Translations under genes and position numbers: made by a program
The notes under the pieces: model-generated
Told to the model about the DNA's origin: nothing
Seen by the model: the letters and a program-made list of their open reading frames with translations, nothing else
Database searches by the model: none
Assembly: GCA_032173965.1 (NCBI GenBank)
Contig: JAVUNC010000004.1
Coordinates: 27,257,001 to 27,321,000 of the forward strand
From: Sitta carolinensis
Taxonomy: Eukaryota; Chordata; Aves; Passeriformes; Sittidae
Reading direction: 5' to 3'
DNA length: 64,000 bases
Shown: piece by piece, positions 24,216 through 37,285 of the stretch
Position numbering within the stretch: position 1 is the first letter of the stretch
Layout of the letters: every line of letters begins with the position of its first letter

Positions 24216-25041
24216 GATAGTTCAGTAAAAAAGTGAACTCCATGAACAAATTTGTTGCTATTTTGGTAAGGGCTCTAAACCTAGTCTTTGAACTATTTTA
24301 TTTATTTAATTAATGGACAATATCACTTTCAGAGAGATTGATAGAAATGTTCCAACATGAAAATCAAAAAGAAAAAACCTATTACCTATAAGGTTGGTTT
24401 AATTTTCTCATATTTTTATACTTTGACTCAAAAAGTCAAAAAATGTCATTGATATTCCATTCATTGGGTTTTTGGCTGGGGAAAGTTTGATTCATATTAC
24501 CTCATAGAAATTGAAGTGATATGTATTACTACAATATTATTTTTCATCTGTTTCTATCCCACGTCACTGTCACTTTCTCTTACTTTCTGACCCTGTTCAT
24601 ACACCCTAGAAATTAGTACAGGACATTATTCTGTCTCCAGGATAAAAAACATTTTCTTTTTTGTGCTCTAAATCTCCCCTTCAGGCCAAGGATGAAGTTA
24701 AATCTAAATCTCTTTCTCTATTGGATTATTTAGCCACTAATCTGTTTTGTTTAAAATAGTGCACAATAGTGGCCACAGCTTTTCTTCTGCATGTGCTGTT
24801 TTCTAAAAAGCAGATTCTACTGTATGAAAATGCATATTTTATCTTTAATTAGACTTGCTTTCCACACCAAATAGAGTGCTTCAAAGCCCTCTATTCTGCA
24901 ACCTTAGCCACAAGTAGTTGTAAAGTAAGAGCTAGATAGCAATAAATTTGAATGGCCTTAACTGTGCAATGAACACAATAGAAAACACATAAATTAGATA
25001 TTCAATAAAATAGAGACCTTTTAATCTAATTTTATCTAAAA

Positions 25042-25067
25042 TTTAGGCAAGCAGTTTAGGCAAGCAG
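25042..25067. repeat. 13-bp perfect tandem duplication
   Basis: TTTAGGCAAGCAG is present twice, back to back, at 25042-25054 and 25055-25067. Confidence 0.95.
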
Positions 25068-25296
25068 TCTTAAACACAAATCATCTCTATTTCCTTTACA
25101 GTCTTAGATCCCTGTCTTCAAAGAAATTCACTCAGTGAGTAGCTGAGAAAAATGTGCAAATATTAGATGGTTAAATTAAATTACATCAGTCCCATCCCTT
25201 TGGGGGAAAAAAACTCATCAAAGAAGTATCCGGTAGCTCCAGATGTACTGGGATGTTCTTGGATCACAGTTTTGAACTCAAGTTTCCAGTTCTGTC

Positions 25297-25302
25297 CAAG
25301 AC
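25297..25302. repeat. Target-site duplication, left copy
   Basis: CAAGAC directly precedes the LTR. The same hexamer follows it at 26002-26007. Confidence 0.8.
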
Positions 25303-25734
25303 TGTTGTGGTGTGTTTGTTTCAATTCCCTTATTTCTTGTACTGTTCTGGTTTTTACAGTTTCATTATTGTTGGCACCTTCTAATATACCTCTCTGTTTC
25401 TCCCAAGTTAGTTTATCTCTATGTTGTATTCACCCCTGAAGTTGCCTTTTATGGCAAACCCCTCCCTTTATACCAGCTCCTTCCCTGTCAATCACAGTTA
25501 CCCTACCCCCTGTTCCAGACCCTTCCATGTCAATCCTCCCTCAAGCCAATCCCTTTGCTGCACCTCCCCCTGGGTCTTCTGGGGTGCCACCCAAGCCTCG
25601 AAGCCCCATTGGCCCATGTGACCCACGTCCTTCCCATGTGCTCCCCACTGGTTCATTGCATTGTCAATCCTGCCTTATTCTCCTCCCCTCTCCCTACCTT
25701 ATTGGTTGTAGATTTGTGTCCTTAAGATCTCCCC

Positions 25735-25743
25735 TATATAAAA
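25735..25743 (+). promoter_or_regulatory. TATA box of the LTR promoter
   Basis: TATATAAAA in the LTR at 25303-26001, about 40 bases upstream of its AATAAA signal. This short spacing is normal for LTRs with a small R region. It would drive plus-strand transcription into the 3' flank if still active. Confidence 0.6.
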
Positions 25744-25782
25744 TCCCTGTTCTGTGTCTTTCATCCCTGACCCTCCCCGAGG

Positions 25783-25788
25783 AATAAA
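25783..25788 (+). terminator. Polyadenylation signal of the LTR
   Basis: AATAAA downstream of the TATA box inside the LTR, in the position expected for retroviral 3' processing. Confidence 0.6.
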
Positions 25789-26001
25789 ACCTTTAGGAAC
25801 CACACAAAGGACCACTCTCTGGTTTTTTACCCAAATCCTTGGCACATTCTCTACCCTGGTGCTACTGAGAGCTGCCCTGCTGCAAGGAGATCTAGCAGCC
25901 TCTGCTCTGTCTCTATCTGGATCCAATGTGGACCAAGAGAGACCGCATTCGGTGTGGTCTGGGAGCGGGGCTAGCTGGGAGACCTCTCAAACACTGTGTC
26001 A

Positions 26002-26007
26002 CAAGAC
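26002..26007. repeat. Target-site duplication, right copy
   Basis: CAAGAC directly follows the LTR end and matches the left copy exactly. Confidence 0.8.
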
Positions 26008-29000
26008 TTTTGTTTGCCTAGTAGCACCCTCACTAAAGGATAGACAAGCATCTAGAAGTGCTTACAGAATTAGATGTTTGAAGACTCCTCACCCTTTTTC
26101 TACAAAACCTAGTTGTTAGTACAGCAAGTCAGGAATCCAGGTTTGAACTAAGAATATTCAAAGCTACAGCTTTCATGATGAAAGACTGGAACTGCTTCAT
26201 GGATCTGCTGCACTGTACAGAAAGAAATGAGCAAGATGAAAGCTGAGACAGAAATTAATATTGACAATGGCTACAACAAACAACATTCAAGTATGGGACT
26301 CAGGTCTCTAATTATTTCTACTTTTTGTTTGGTGACTGAATAATACAAATATGTAGGTAATTTAAACAATAGAAACCAGGGCACTCTTATCTGATTGACA
26401 GTTCTATTGACAGAATTTGTATTCTTTTCATTACTTTCCCTAATCTTATGATACTTACAGTATAATTTTGACAGTGGTGTTACAGGAAAGATGGAGAATT
26501 CATCAGCCTGATGAGAGTAATTTACAATTTAGTGATGAAAATTTCTATTCTCCTTGAATTATTTTTTTTTTTTATTCTCATAGCCTGCAGACTAGCAGCC
26601 TTTATCCTCTTACATAGCTCCAAGTATTTATTGGTTTAGTTGATTGTGATAATTGTATTAAACATTGTTTGTGTTGTGTTAGGCATACTAAGAACACAGT
26701 AGAGTAACCAAAATTTATGAAAGTTTACAGCTGGCTAACTACAAAACTATAAGGGTCTTAGTAGGAATGGATTGGGTGCTGAGAAGCTTATCTTTTCTCA
26801 AATGGCAGCATCTTGGGCATGATCTGTGGCAGAAAAGCAACAAAGACGAGCTTTTATGTGAAAATTGTGCTCTTATGTACCAGAGAGGAATAGATTATAG
26901 GTTAATTTTGGTTATTTGATTGGCCCCTTAGTTTTAAGTGTGTTAAGCCTGAATAACATCTAGAGCAGGTATTGAGGTTGTTCTTCATGACATACTATGT
27001 CACCTGGTTCTTCATATTAAGCTGAACTATCTGCCTTTTAAATTTGTATACAGAACTGATTTGGGACATCAGGTTTTCTGTATAAATCGTCAATATCCTA
27101 CAAAATATTGAAGAGTAAAATTAACTATATAATTCATTCAATTGACTCTTTAAAATGTAATTCATGATCCTCTGTTGCCATGTTCTAGTATTCCATGTAT
27201 TCCATAAGAATGTACTAGTTGTGTTTACAGTGACTGATGAATTAGTTTACTGTGCACCTGCTGATAAGCTTTGTAAGACAGTAGTTCACATCTGAAATTT
27301 GTTTGCTTACACTGGAAATTTAAAGGTCGTAAATATCTGTAGATATGTCAGCTAGCCTAATAACAAAAAGAAAAAAAATAATTTTTAATTAACAATTTGG
27401 AAAATGAATGGATTGGAAGCTGTGGGCACTGTTTAATGAAGAGCCGTGGGCTAACTTAATTTTTTTCTGTCATGATTCCTGAAGAAAAATCTGGAATTCT
27501 TAAAATTTATTTACATGGTGTTTTCAAGAAGAAAGCAGAGAACAAAAAACCCCACAAATATAAAGTGTAAAAAAATCTTTCATGGGAAAGGAAACAATAA
27601 GTTACTATTTAGAAAAACACCTAGCTTCATGTGGTTTGATATACATAAAAAGCCATAAACAAGAAACATTTGTATAGCCACCTAGTCTATGAAATAAATG
27701 CATTTGTAAAACTAGGCAATCTAATTTTCTTTTTCTTCAAGGCTTAAATGAGACTTTCAGCAGAGTCTGGTTTTGTCATCATGCAATTTTCCTGTTTTAG
27801 AAATCTTAGTTCTAATCATTGTGAAACTCAAAAAAAGATCAAATATTAAATGTATTAAGATGTCTTTGTGTGAAAGCACAGTTTTTCTGCCTAAGAAGTT
27901 TTGGTTTTGTTTTTGGGGTTTTTTTTGGTTTGTTTTTTTTTTGTTTTGTTTTGTTTTGTTTTTTTTGTCTTTTAATTTTATGATGCAATAGGTCTATTCA
28001 TTTTAGACAGCAATTAATACTTTAAATATAACAGTTGTATACCTAGTCAGGGTTAGGAAAATTTGTTGTCTTTCTTCTCAAGATAGCTTTCATGAAGAAG
28101 ACATTCACTGTATTGTTTTCTGTACAACTGCTATTTCAGATATATATATATGTATCATCATACTAAAGAAAGAACCATTTATTTTGTCCTATTCCTTTTT
28201 GATGGTGGTTTTTTGGACAGATTTGGAAATCGATGACAACCAAACTTTGATCCAAGTGTTTGATCAATGCCCCATCTGCTGCTCTCAAAGTTTCTCTTTG
28301 CCTCTGTGACTGCTACTGTGTCTGAGTAGGTGTATACACCTGTAGTATTACCAAATGTTAACCCACCAATTTAGCAAGATCATATTCCCAATATGACATT
28401 ATACACGAAATTTAAGATTCAAGTACTAGATTCTTCCAGTAACCAATGCTTTTTAAATCAATAATAAAAAAAAAAAAAAAAATCTTAGTATTGTAAGTTA
28501 TTTATATCTTCTCAATAAATCTATAAAACTGGGGAATTTAACGGCAGTTTTTATTCTGGAAACTTCAGGACTCAGGTTTGATTTTCCAGTTGTGTGTTTT
28601 GACATCAAAGAATTTCTCTGCTCTGTAACTGTTCAAATTTAATACAATCTGTACAATCTCTAAGTATTGAAACAATGCTATTTTTATGTCTTCATAGCAC
28701 AGATCAGTATCAGGAGGAACATTATCATTTTTTCAGATGGCATTTGTTATTACAGTCAACAATAAAGCCCTAAACTATTCTGATTTATGAAACTCTTCTC
28801 TTTCTCTGCCTGCTTTGAACTTGACAGTAATGGAAGCCTCTGTCTTCAATGTGCCACAGGAAGAATTCACATGACAGTGATGTGAGCTCATGCTGTTGGA
28901 TTAACTAAATTATTTTTAAGAACTCTTATCCTCTTTTGATATTCCCAGCACTTATACAAGTCCCTTCATAGGAATCTTTCATTAATAACCTACCCAGTAT

Positions 29001-31229
29001 GAGTCACTGATATGGGTCTGTATAGTGACTTACATTATAAAGACTTACATTACATATTACCTTTAAATTGCCTGAGACTGGCACTTCAGGAAAGTAGTGA
29101 TCACAGTCAACAGACACTAAGAAGTTAAGTAAACAAACCCATTTAAAAAATATATAATATGAAAAATATATTTTGTAGAATTTTTCTACTAGCTATCTAA
29201 AAGCAAATGGAAAAAGAATAGGAAAATCCGCATAAATCTCCTCAAAATATATTCTCTGGAGTTGTTTCATACCCATCTTTATAGTTGTTCTACTTCTTGC
29301 TTTATCCTTTAATCTTTTTCTGTGAACGGCTGTGTGTCTAAGTCTCTCCTGAATTTTTACCAAGAAACAACTTTTAATGGTATTTTGATATTTAATGACT
29401 TTGGAAGGTTTTCTCAGTCTTTTCTGGGACTGTACCTTCCTTCAGAACTCTTAGACTACAATTTAATTGATAAAGGTAAAGCAAGTGTCTCTTTTTATTC
29501 TTTTCTTTCTTTGAAAACTACATCTCATCAATCTCACCTTTTCAATGCCCAGCTCAAAAAGTATCAGTGATGGACACCACTATGTCGTGTTCTGTTCTTT
29601 GGTGATAAGGTTGGCCAAACAAGATTGACCTTTAGTGAGTCCATGCTAACTACTCCTGATAACCTTCTTCTTCATGTGGATATAGATGCCCTTCAAAATT
29701 AATATATTCTGTATGAATAGATGAGACAGTTCATGTAATATTTTTAATCACTCTTCAAAGATGGAGAGCTTTGAAGGTTGGGGCTCCTGTTTTGGAGGTG
29801 GAGAGTCTCAATAAAACATGATTTTAGACAAGAGTTGAGACCCTATTTAGTAGAACAAAACATGTGATTTTAGCTTTCAGCATGAACCTCTACTGTTTTA
29901 GTAAGACTTAAATATTTGCTTACGCTTAATAAGAATTTTCAAGTGTTTTTTAAAATTTAAAGATGGCACCTAGAAAATCAAGATGAAAGAAGTAAAATTA
30001 ACATTCAGAGTCCCACCTATAGAATTATATGTTAAATGTAGAGTATATTTTATTTTTTAGCTCATAGTAAACAGAAAAAAAATAGTCATAGCTCTTCTAG
30101 TCTATTAAGCTAAAATATGAAAATTGCCACTTGTTCAATGAAATTTGCTAATCTGTTTGAAATTATACACATTTGTATTTATAATGAGTAAAAAGGTATC
30201 AAAAGGAAAAAGTCCCACTACACTATGCCATATATCTGAAAGACACATTTTCCCCAACTCTTTCTAGGAATAATGGAACAGAATTGTATCAGAAAGATAC
30301 TGTCTTTGGAAGCTTAATTGTGTGGAAAAGAAATTGAAATAACAATACCTCTTGAATTTTTTTTTTTTAAGGGATTGGCAGTAAAAGCGTTGAAAACAAA
30401 CAAAATTCACAATAGAATTTCTTTTGTTATTTATTTTCTGCTGATAAATAGGAATTTTAACTTACTCCTCCGAATGAATATTCCTTGACAGATAACAAAC
30501 CATTCAGTGTAAATTCACTGCTAATATAAACATCATTTATTCAAGCTTCTTTTCTTGAAAATTCATAGAATCTACTATACAGCCAAAAGTACCTGATAGC
30601 ATTGTTTAGAAGTGTCGTGTATTAAGAAACCAAACAAACAGTAGAGATGAAATGCTTGGGACCTTAATGTCTTGTTTTGACAGAAATGACTGTAAACCCA
30701 CATATGCTTCCCATATGCTGCATAATGTATATTTAAATAGGAATACAGGCGAACAGGAAGTTTTATTCTGTGCCAATGGTGCTCATTATTACAGTTACAC
30801 CCCTGGAATACATGACAGTTTTTGTTCCCTGTATTAATGGATAAGGTTATAAATCACAGCTTACAGTCACATCTATATGTACTGTGTCTGCATGAATTTT
30901 TGGCCTGGAAGGCATGGTATAAGCACTAAAAATAACATGACCTAAAATAATAGCAGATGGAAGACATATTTGCTAGAGTTTAATCTAATCAGTCAATTTT
31001 TTGCTATTTAAAATCTAACTAATGCAAAGAACTTATTGTAAACTCACTAAAGATGCTAAATCATATGAAATAGGAAAAAAAAACAGTGAGCCAGACAACA
31101 AACAGCAAGTAAAATGAAAAAGGACTGCCCATTAACTGCTGGTGTACAGTATTAAAAATTAAGATATTATGTGATCACCCAGAAAAGACTTGCAACTTTT
31201 GAAGCCAGCAATTCCATTACTGGCTTGGA
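26008..31229. other. Non-genic AT-rich interval
   Basis: More than 5 kb without a supportable gene. It has a T/G-rich tract at 27899-27974 and an A run near 28468-28482. Frames are at most 82 codons (29322-29570) and unrecognised. The 61-codon frame at 30652-30837 reads smoothly but matches nothing I know. Confidence 0.5.
27899..27974. repeat. T/G-rich (TTTTG)n tract
   Basis: T-runs with regular single or paired G, including repeated TTTTG units at 27942-27960. The frame across it encodes Phe/Trp-rich low-complexity sequence. Confidence 0.9.
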
Positions 31230-32125
31230 ATTGCCTGGAATGCTCTCATTCAAAGAACTGCAGTCAATGGCTTGATGTCCAAGTGGAGAATCAGTGATGA
31301 GTGACGTTTCTCAGGGTCAGTATTGGGATTGGCACAAATAAACCTCTTTGTTGATGACATTGACAGTGGGATTGGAAGCATGCTCAGCAAGTTTGCAAGA
31401 CAACACCAGAGTGGTGTGGTGTAGTCACCATGCTGGAGGGAAGGGATGACATCCAGAGGGACATTGGCGGACTTGAGAGGTTGGCTTGTTCATATCTCAG
31501 GAAGTTAAACTAGGCAAGCAGAAATACAGACTGTGCAGAAAGAAGACTAAGAGCAGCACTTAGGAGAAGGACTTGTGGGTGCTGGCAAATGAGAAGCTCA
31601 ATATAAGTTGGAGACGTGCACTTGCAGCCTGGAACTTGGGATAAATTAAGAGAAGCTTGTCCAGCAGGTTGATAGAAGTGATTCTACCCCTATGTTCCAC
31701 TCTCATGAAGTTCCCAACATAAGCAGGACATGAATCTGTTGGAGCATGTCAGAGGAGGCCACAAACAGAATCAGAGAGCTGGTGTACCTCTCCTATGAAG
31801 ACAGGCTCACAGAGTTGGGGCTGTTCAGTGTGGAGAAGATAAGGTTTCAGGGAGACCTTGTAGCCACCTTCCAGTATCTAAAGGAGACCGACAGGAAAGA
31901 TGGAGAGGGACTTTACAATGATATGTACATGTAAGACAAAGTTTCAAGCTAAAAAAGGTAGATATGGGGAAGAAATTCTTTGCTGGAATGTGTTCATGGT
32001 CACAGTGCATGGGGCACTGAGCGAGCTGGTCCAGTGGGAGATATCCCTGTCTGTGATGGGGGATTAGAACTAGATGAACTTAAAGTTCCCCTCCAGCCTA
32101 GATTATTCTGTGATAAATCCCTGTT
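31230..32125 (+). mobile_element. CR1 LINE, C-terminal ORF2 plus 3' UTR
   Basis: The longest CR1 copy in the window. It begins inside the reverse-transcriptase domain: 31347-31376 encodes LFVDDIDSGIG, followed by LSKFA. The catalytic FADD box expected there is broken, reading F-A-R-Q instead of F-A-D-D near 31390-31405. The thumb and C-terminal blocks follow, including an open stretch at 31746-31934 with 'ELVYLSYEDRLTELGLF', a conserved CR1 C-terminal segment. The 3' UTR leads to the terminal 'gattattctgtgat' at about 32101. Indels and stops are frequent, so it is dead. Truncation at the 5' end is usual for CR1. Confidence 0.9.
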
Positions 32126-32958
32126 TGTACCTGTTTTGGCAATGACCATTTTGCAGAAGCATCTCCATTTTAACTTGCAGTGAAGGCAGAAGGTAGGGGG
32201 TTTTATAATATCAGCATATTTGTAACACTGTTAAATATTAATGTGGTAATATTAGATATGCACTGTGTGAAATTAAAAAATGAGAATATACTAAAACCAA
32301 AGTGAAATGTATTAGAATGTTAATTCTTCAAATCAACATTGAGCCCTGGGGTAGTATTCTTTTATAAGTCATTTTTTTACCTACTGCTAATTTTTTTGAG
32401 GTGACTTCTATTAAACTTAAAAAATGTGGAGGAGGAAAATTAAGACAATGAAACTAAATGGCAGCAGAATACTTCTCAAGTAAGATTACACAGACCTTTG
32501 ATAAGAATCAGAATATTGTGATCCAAGCTGTTAACAGCTATTATTTTTTACTTATTACAGCACTCGAAATATGGAGAAGTTCAACAGATCTGAAACTGGG
32601 CTTTGAAAAAATTATGTATCCTAGATGAAGGAAAATTATTAGACACTTTAAAAAATAATTACTTTTAAGATTTGTATTATTTTAAATAGTTTTTTAAATG
32701 TTCAGATAATAAATGGTACAAGCTGCAACTGATATTTTTAGATTCTAAGATGGTGGGAAAGAGGACATAATTTAAGTCTTATGAGGAGTAAATCTCAAAC
32801 CAGAATGTCTTGATCTATCTGGATGTATGACTAATTCAAATAAATGACTAAATTATTAATTATTCCTGCTTTGTAGAAAGTAGTCTTGCCATGATTTGAA
32901 TCTGCATTCCCAGCCCCAATGCACTTAGTTGAATTATGCTTTATTTCTTTTCCTGTAT
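32126..32958. other. Non-genic interval between two opposed CR1 copies
   Basis: About 830 bases of AT-rich unique sequence separate a plus-strand CR1 from a minus-strand CR1 tail. I see nothing else in it. Confidence 0.5.
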
Positions 32959-33195
32959 CACAGAATCAGAGAATCAAAGAATGAGTCAGGTTGGAAGGGA
33001 CCACAGTGGGTCAAGCTCGTCAGCCTCCCTGCTCAAGCAGGGTCATCCTAGAGCACATGGCAAAGGATTGTATCCAGATGGTTCTTGAACAGCTCCAGTG
33101 AGGGAGACTCCATGACCTCAACCAGTTCTCATTCCATCTCACTGTCCATTCATCTGAGCCACAATTCTTGACTTGGTCTTTGGGGATTTCATGAA
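32959..33195 (-). mobile_element. CR1 LINE 3'-end fragment
   Basis: An inverted CR1 tail. The plus strand starts with 'cagaatcagagaatcaaaga', the complement of tandem ATTCT-type terminal repeats. It continues with 'ggttggaagggaccac' and the 3' UTR blocks reading 'ctccagtgagggagactcc'. The C-terminal coding part survives only as fragments. The 61-codon frame on the minus strand is a by-product. Confidence 0.85.
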
Positions 33196-36100
33196 AGAAT
33201 CTCACTCTCTCTGTTTTTATTAATCATTGATTGTTTTAATGTTTGAGTTAAATTTAATAGAATATATTTAAGGTGATTTGACAAAGCAAAGTAAATTGTG
33301 AAAATTACAATTATCATGATATTACTTTATCGTCTCCTGGGACAAAGAAGGAATGTTGAGTAAGGAATGTCTCCTATGCAAAGAAGTTTTTTTTCAATTA
33401 AACAAAGGAAAATTTTTAATACTTTTTTTATTCAGTGTTTCAATGTATATAAAAATCTTTCATAATAAAGCCATCTATCTTGTCTTCTTTCATACAGTCC
33501 CTGCCTTTTGCCACTGTGCTTTGAGAGCAGATGTACCTCTTCATCCATTTAGCTTGTTCATATGAAATTCAAAGAATTCTAGAGTGAATGGGACATACTA
33601 AAGTGCTAACAAACTGGCTGCCTTTTCCAGATAATATTTCATGAGTAGAAGATTCCTCAACTCATGGATAATCAAAATCCAGTTTTAAGGGTTTTCAGTT
33701 TTGTGAGATTTATAAACAGAAACACAAAAATGCAGACAATGCAGGTAAACTTCCCAATTAACTGGATAGATACTATAGGCTTTGCAGTGGTAAAATACAA
33801 AGATAATCTGCTCGATAAAATTTATGAAATTCTCAGACAAGGCTTCAGATATCAAGAACTATAGGTTCAAGAAAATAAAAAGCAGAATGTTTAAATAAGC
33901 AAATTGAATTAATAGGATAATTGTGTTAAATGAGTTGCTTTTATCAGGAGAAAAAAAAGGAATAGAACTGGGGAGCTGATTTAAATTTGCAGTGGTAATT
34001 CAACAAGATTAATATGTTCTTTTGTATTTCAGAAGAAAGCTCTGAGAAGCATAATTGATTAAAGTGCTTTTGAATCAGATACCATAATGTGACTAGAAGC
34101 TAATTTTTTTTTTTTTTTAAAGTACTCATGTCTAGGACACTTGTATCATAGTGTAAAATTTTCCTCACTTGATATTTTCTACTACAGGCCCAAGAACATT
34201 TCTCAATTTTATAGTTACAGAGATTTCCTGGATAATAGTTCCAATAGAAGAGAGACAAGTCAAAAAGAGTTCCCCAGTGCATCTGAGGAAAATGGAAGAT
34301 CATAACTCTTTTGGGATGAGTGATAAAATGAAAACACTGAGGCTGTTCAGATTAGAACATTTGAAAGTAGAGTAATTATTCAGGATGACTAGTTGATATT
34401 GTGTTCTTTTTGTTATTTTCCACATACATTTTTTCTGTGCTTAGTTTCAGTTCAAGACTGATATCTCAATTGAGATATGTGTATGGGGGCAAAGTATTAA
34501 AAATTACATTATTGTTAATGGCAATGCAGTCAATAAGGTAATCAGAGACACTCAGATGACATGTAGTAGGCACCTTGGTTGTATGTCTTTAACATTAATT
34601 TCATTGTAAGGAGAATTTGATTTGGCTAGAATCTTTTCAATTACCATGGAAAAGCCCTTAGCAAACTAAGTATTTTATATATACTCCAAATATAAACCTT
34701 TCAGTGTAGTTTCACCAAAAATCAGCTCTGTGATCTCCAAGACCTTGCAAGCATGAAAAATAAATTGCAGTTTGTAGATACATTTGGGCCATTTGCTGCT
34801 CTTTATCCAACAATGTTAATGTAATTAACTTGTGGTGCCCATCATTGCAACTATGGCACAGTTCTAATTTACTGCAATTAGCTGTGTTGACCAAAATCAG
34901 GATTCAGTAATATAAACATAACTTTTTAAAGATATTTGAGACACTCTACTCTTCCTTTTATATCTGTAGATTGCTACAAAACAGTGTGGTTTCCCTAAAA
35001 TATCTTATGCCATATTTGCCTATTCCAGAACTCTAGTGCCAATGTGTCCCATTACAGCCTAATCAATATACATCAAGGGAATAAAAGTCCCCTTTGTTTT
35101 AATCTTGTTTCTGAAAAAATGTAGCATCTATTCTCTGAGTCATAAATGATTATTTATATTAGGAATTTAAAAACAAGATATAAAGAAAATATTCTGTATC
35201 TCTTGATTTCATTTTTCTTAATGAGATTAAGAAATGATGTTGATTTGTCAGTGGTCGATCCATTAGATGGAAGACCTATGTAGCTTTACCTACCCAGTGG
35301 TGTTATGTAAATATGAGATATAAAAATAACTTTAAGTTGTATACAGTTCTGTCAGAAAAAAAAATGCAATGGTAGCATTAAAAAAAAATGCAGTCTTCTT
35401 ACAAGAACATCTTATTACACAGTTTTCAACTAAAACCACTTCCAAATGTGCCTCATTACATTGTTCACTAATAGCATTTCAGACCCTCAAAACTGTCAGG
35501 AACTTCAGTATTGAGTTCATATGAGTTTTGAACTCAAGAAAAAGAGGTTCCTCACAGCTTGAGATCATTAATTTGCAAACTACTTGTCAGTTGCATGGTA
35601 GCAGATGGAATGTACTCATCAGGGCGCAAATTAAATGTGAAACAAATTAAAAAGAAAGAAAATTTAAAATTATGTGACCAAGCTGGGAGGACATCCAAAT
35701 ACTTCTAACCATGAGAATTAAATAGATCAGAAACTGATACAAAAAAAAAAAAAAAAAAAAAAAAAAGAAAAAAATCAAAACCCAAAACAACCCCTCCCCA
35801 ATAAAAAGAAAAAAACCAAAAAGGTAATATACTAAATGGAATCACTTTTTAAAGAAATCTTGCTTCTAGCTTCATTTTGTGAGCTTTTCCATGGAAGGTT
35901 CTAGCTGATGAATTAGTTCAGGACAGGAAAAGGCCTTATATACAAAATAGATTCAAGATATAACTCTTTAAGAAACAATATATAGTCTAACTTTTTTCCT
36001 TACTTTGGTGACTTTTTAAGTTTAATATTTTAAATCTGAATCAAGAGCACAGTTTACAGTATGCTGTCTACATTGGAACAAAGGATAAACTAGCTTTGTA

Positions 36101-37285
36101 AAATTAATTAAACAATATGTGACTCTGAAACTACTAAGAAAGTAGTTCTCTAGTCTTTTTCCTGAATTGTTCTGATTTAAAATACAAGACAGTATCATGA
36201 TCCAATACTCCTACATTATAATAAAATCATGAGTATTAATCCTTTAAGTCTTCAAGCTATTTTCACCGGCATTTAACACCCCATCAGGACTGAAATATTT
36301 CTGGTAGTCATCTTTTTTTTGACAGCTTCTGTTTGCAGTTTGTTGTCCCAGATAATAGTAGTAGAGGGTATCATGAAATACATACTAATAATGATACATG
36401 TAAGGATTTGTCTTTTCTATTTTTGGGTGTAATATGTAAGATTATTTATATTTTGTATATTCCTGTGTATGTAAGTACATGTACTTGTGAAAATGTGTCT
36501 ATCTTTATTTGTTTAGATAGGTAATTCATACAGTCCTGAGGGTAGATTTAGTTCTTCTGTTATTTGTCCTTCAAAGTATTTTTTTTAAACAAGATATATA
36601 TGTATATATTAGACACAATTTACAGACCATTCTACTTGGCTGCATTTTGTTTTGTTTTTCAAATCTGTATTACTGTTCATAACTCTAAACATCTGGTTGA
36701 ACTGTAAAAAACAATGATAATTTTTCATTTCAGTATGTCATTTAGATATTACACCTGAATTTATTCACTCATCGCAAGTAAAAATTGTATTTTTTATTAA
36801 AGTCAAAATCAGCTTTGGGGTTTAATCTTTCTTGGTTGGTTGGAACTTTTACAAAGTTTATATGAGTGATGAAATTAGATCTAATTTATCCAGTTTCATG
36901 TATCTCCCCAGTCACATTTACAAAGATGGAAACACGTTAAATGAGTTACACAGTTGAAGAAAAAAGATGTCCCTTAAGAAATTCCCCTTGATGTATATAA
37001 TTAAGTGTCTTGTTAGAGACAACTCTAATGATTTTCTTCTTCTGAAACAATATTTTCTCCCAATTTATTCTAATTGGACAGATTGTCATGAGGTCACTTA
37101 TTTGGATGCTTATCATTCTTTGAAAATCTTTCTATGAACCAAACACGAAGTGGCGCAATTATTCCTGTCAAAGCCAAGGCTTTCTACTTCAATATTAAAT
37201 GTATTGAAACTATTCTTTTCTGTTTCCATTATTTCAGCAGAAAAATCACTGAGCTAGTCATGTCAAGTGTTGACTAAATTAGATT
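33196..37285. other. Non-genic AT-rich interval
   Basis: Four kilobases without a supportable gene. It includes a perfect 18-bp palindrome (34461-34478) and a 26-base A run (35741-35766). Frames are at most 70 codons and unrecognised. Confidence 0.5.
35741..35766. repeat. Poly(A) homopolymer, 26 bases
   Basis: An uninterrupted run of 26 A followed by A-rich sequence with scattered C. There is no retroelement body upstream that I recognise. Confidence 0.95.

Larger units (their letters stand above)
20987..25296. other. Non-genic AT-rich interval
   Basis: No supportable gene. The window's joint-longest open frame, 137 codons at 22312-22725, lies here but has no recognised domain. Also present are a 10-bp-arm inverted repeat (22800-22826), a run of 25 T (24191-24215) and a perfect 13-bp tandem duplication (25042-25067). 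Confidence 0.45.
25303..26001 (+). mobile_element. Solo LTR of an endogenous retrovirus (6-bp TSD class)
   Basis: This 699-bp element starts TGTTGTGG, ends GTGTCA, and is flanked by perfect 6-bp direct repeats CAAGAC. Inside it are a pyrimidine-rich, GC-rich U3, a TATA box TATATAAAA at 25735-25743, and a polyadenylation signal AATAAA at 25783-25788. A U5 of roughly 200 bases follows. The order fixes the plus orientation. No gag, pol or env lies beside it, so the provirus was probably lost by recombination between its two LTRs. A 6-bp duplication fits K-type or alpharetrovirus-like integrases. Open frames of up to 137 codons (25312-25725) and 121 codons (25754-26119) cross it and should not be read as genes. 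Confidence 0.85.

Noticed and set aside
25312..25725. 137-codon open frame, with overlapping frames of 66-90 codons
   Set aside because: It lies wholly inside the U3 of the solo LTR at 25303-26001. The GC- and pyrimidine-rich composition explains the lack of stops.
25754..26119. 121-codon open frame
   Set aside because: It spans the LTR polyadenylation signal and U5 and runs past the target-site duplication, so it cannot be a native gene.
34300..34380. CR1-like phrase 'gaggctgttcagattagaac'
   Set aside because: The resemblance covers about 20 bases and does not extend into neighbouring CR1 blocks on either side.
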